NCBI RefSeq assembly: GCF_003480915.1
Contig: NZ_QUKD01000002.1
Span: 1-64,000, forward strand
Length of the DNA: 64,000 nucleotides
Origin: Parabacteroides sp. TM07-1AC
GTDB lineage: Bacteria > Bacteroidota > Bacteroidia > Bacteroidales > Tannerellaceae
Direction of reading: 5' to 3'
This document shows positions 62,686 through 64,000 of the stretch, piece by piece. A model generated the notes under the pieces. The model was not told the DNA's origin. It made no database searches and worked only from the letters and a program-made list of their open reading frames with translations. A program made the translations under genes and the position numbers. Each line of letters begins with the position of its first letter. Within the stretch, counting starts at the first letter, position 1.

Positions 62686-64000
62686 TTAATTTTTCTTATT
62701 AAATTCGACACTATAGATTGTCAGCCCTTCAATTGATTTACGGGATTTAAACATAAAACTTGCTAAATATCCGATCACAATACAACTAACAATACCTATT
62801 CCACTATAAAGGAAGAAGTTTAATGCTGTAAAAGTTTTAATAGCCAACAAAAGTATTGCACTTGCCAAAGTTCCGATAACAGCACCTCCACCGTTCGCCT
62901 TGGTCGAGAATATTCCCAGAATAAAAACTCCAGTCATTGCACCTGTAAATAATCCGGCAAATTCCAATATGATATCCCAAACGGAATTTATATCAAAAAA
63001 TGTCATTATCAATGCAATCAATGTCCCCATTATACCTATTCCCGCTGTTATCCAACGAGCTGTGTAAACATTCTGTTTTTCAGTCATACAAGTTAAACAC
63101 CCTTGCATAAAGTCCCTCATAATAACAGTAGTAGAACTATGAATAGAGCTATCTACACTGGACATGGATGCCGCAAATATTCCGGCAATCACAATACCAC
63201 TGATTCCTACTGGTAGATTCTGTCCAATGAAAAATGGAACTATTTCATCATTGGTAATGGAAGGATTCAATAAATCAGGATGAACCTTATAAAATACATA
63301 CAGTGCTGTACCTAATCCAAATACACATAAAGCCCATGGGATAGAAACAAGAGCATCTGTCCATAAAGCCTTTGCTGTTTCCTTTTCATTTCGGGTTGTC
63401 AAATATCGCTGCACAACAGATTGGTCTGTTGCCATACTTCCCAGCCTATTAAATATATTACCTATGACAATTACCCAAAAAACAGCCGCAGTTAAATCCA
63501 TATCCATACGTCCAAAACTGAACTTACCGTCAGATGCTGCTATTCTAATAATTTCACCAACACCACCTTCTATATTAAGCACAACACAACCGATACATAA
63601 AAAAATAGCACCAAACAAAACTAAGGCCTGAATAACATCAATCCAGATAACAGCATGCATTCCACCCATTACCGTATATAGAGTTGACAAACCTCCAATA
63701 ATAACAATACATACTATTGTATTCATACCAGTAACAGCAGACAGGGCCAAAGCCGGTAAAAATATAACTGCCCCTAAACGCCCTAACAATTGGAACAACA
63801 AATACAATGCTGCGATGAACTTTCGGATGAAAACATTAAATCGCTTTTCCAAATACTCATATGCACTGGTCACATTCAATCTACGGTAAAAAGGTACGAA
63901 AGCATAAATAACCAAAGGAACAACAATAAACCAGGTCAATACCCCAGCAAAGTAGCTCCAATTGGTGACAAATGATTTTGCTGGTATAGACATGAATCCA
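62686..64000 (-). CDS. Sodium:solute symporter (SSS family), partial
   Basis: The gene runs off the right edge. The frame continues upstream of the first in-window ATG, with FMSIPAK as an internal motif of the family. About eleven helices are present, with LGRLGAVIFLPALALSAVTG, GGMHAVIWIDVIQALVLFGA and FAASMSSVDSSIHSSTTVIM. SSS members include sialic acid transporters, which fits the neighbours. It is the first gene seen of a four-gene operon. Confidence 0.88.
   Translation of the reverse strand, partial: GFMSIPAKSFVTNWSYFAGVLTWFIVVPLVIYAFVPFYRRLNVTSAYEYLEKRFNVFIRKFIAALYLLFQLLGRLGAVIFLPALALSAVTGMNTIVCIVIIGGLSTLYTVMGGMHAVIWIDVIQALVLFGAIFLCIGCVVLNIEGGVGEIIRIAASDGKFSFGRMDMDLTAAVFWVIVIGNIFNRLGSMATDQSVVQRYLTTRNEKETAKALWTDALVSIPWALCVFGLGTALYVFYKVHPDLLNPSITNDEIVPFFIGQNLPVGISGIVIAGIFAASMSSVDSSIHSSTTVIMRDFMQGCLTCMTEKQNVYTARWITAGIGIMGTLIALIMTFFDINSVWDIILEFAGLFTGAMTGVFILGIFSTKANGGGAVIGTLASAILLLAIKTFTALNFFLYSGIGIVSCIVIGYLASFMFKSRKSIEGLTIYSVEFNKKN

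Noticed and set aside
62673..62711. The earlier start of the FAD oxidoreductase
   Set aside because: It overlaps the symporter end and lacks a ribosome binding site. AAGGA precedes the start at 62672.

Overview
The window is chromosomal DNA of a member of the Bacteroidales, most likely Parabacteroides or a close relative. The evidence is the short Bacteroidetes-type primary sigma factor without region 1.1, the many -7 boxes of the form TAnnTTTG, a class A RNase P RNA, a hybrid two-component system fused to an AraC domain, GH92 and GH35 glycosidases, a long PPi-dependent phosphofructokinase, the TM2/DUF2752 pairing and DUF5020. The genus is inferred from overall gene content, not from a search.

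Layout. 1-7 kb holds housekeeping genes: rpoD, a DegP/DegQ protease, rnpB, a YihY-type membrane protein, a MATE exporter and riboflavin synthase. 7-12 kb has an unrecognised helical protein, a TM2-DUF2752-TM2 trio and pfp. 12-16 kb is a small accessory stretch: DUF1349 protein, LuxR regulator, a broken SWIM-finger gene, an HU-winged-helix protein and an AAA/PD-(D/E)XK protein. 16-24 kb is a compact glycan locus (GH92 mannosidase, BSP-type metallopeptidase lipoprotein, hybrid sensor-regulator) without SusC/SusD. 24-30 kb holds thiol/redox proteins (TlpA-like, OsmC, DsbA-like), a strongly expressed NifU-like/GGGtGRT gene pair and DUF763. 31-38 kb holds a degenerate trypsin-like/TPR protein and a TolC-HlyD-ABC-2-ABC-2 exporter operon without an ATPase gene. 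38-49 kb holds an MFS exporter, an FHA protein, a candidate small RNA, NAD kinase, a CBS protein, pdxJ, ExbB/ExbD/TonB, a DJ-1 protein, a DMT exporter, MenA and small membrane proteins. 49-58 kb holds a Ca/Na exchanger, a DUF5020 outer-membrane protein next to a purine permease, an M13 peptidase, GH35 and an AI-2E-type permease. 58.5-64 kb is an A+T-rich operon (SSS symporter, FAD oxidoreductase, sialidase-like protein, GH33 sialidase) that runs off the right edge.

The most unusual signal is not a gene. Four intergenic places (13.45, 20.07, 30.83 and 47.03 kb) carry a cluster of three to five near-palindromic units spaced 21-23 bases apart, about two helical turns. The last unit is inverted relative to the first, so the ends of the cluster can pair. 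The core sequence is entirely different at each place while the geometry is the same. I do not recognise this as a described element. It sits beside other dispersed inverted-repeat families: an AATTGAAAATTG family, an ACGCAGA family and a GTTGACAGTTGA family.

Regulation visible in the sequence is mostly TAnnTTTG promoters. These include a symmetric divergent one (TACCTTTGCAAAGGTA), a crowded divergent region between pdxJ and the CBS gene, and three boxes placed so close to the ATG that the transcripts should be leaderless.
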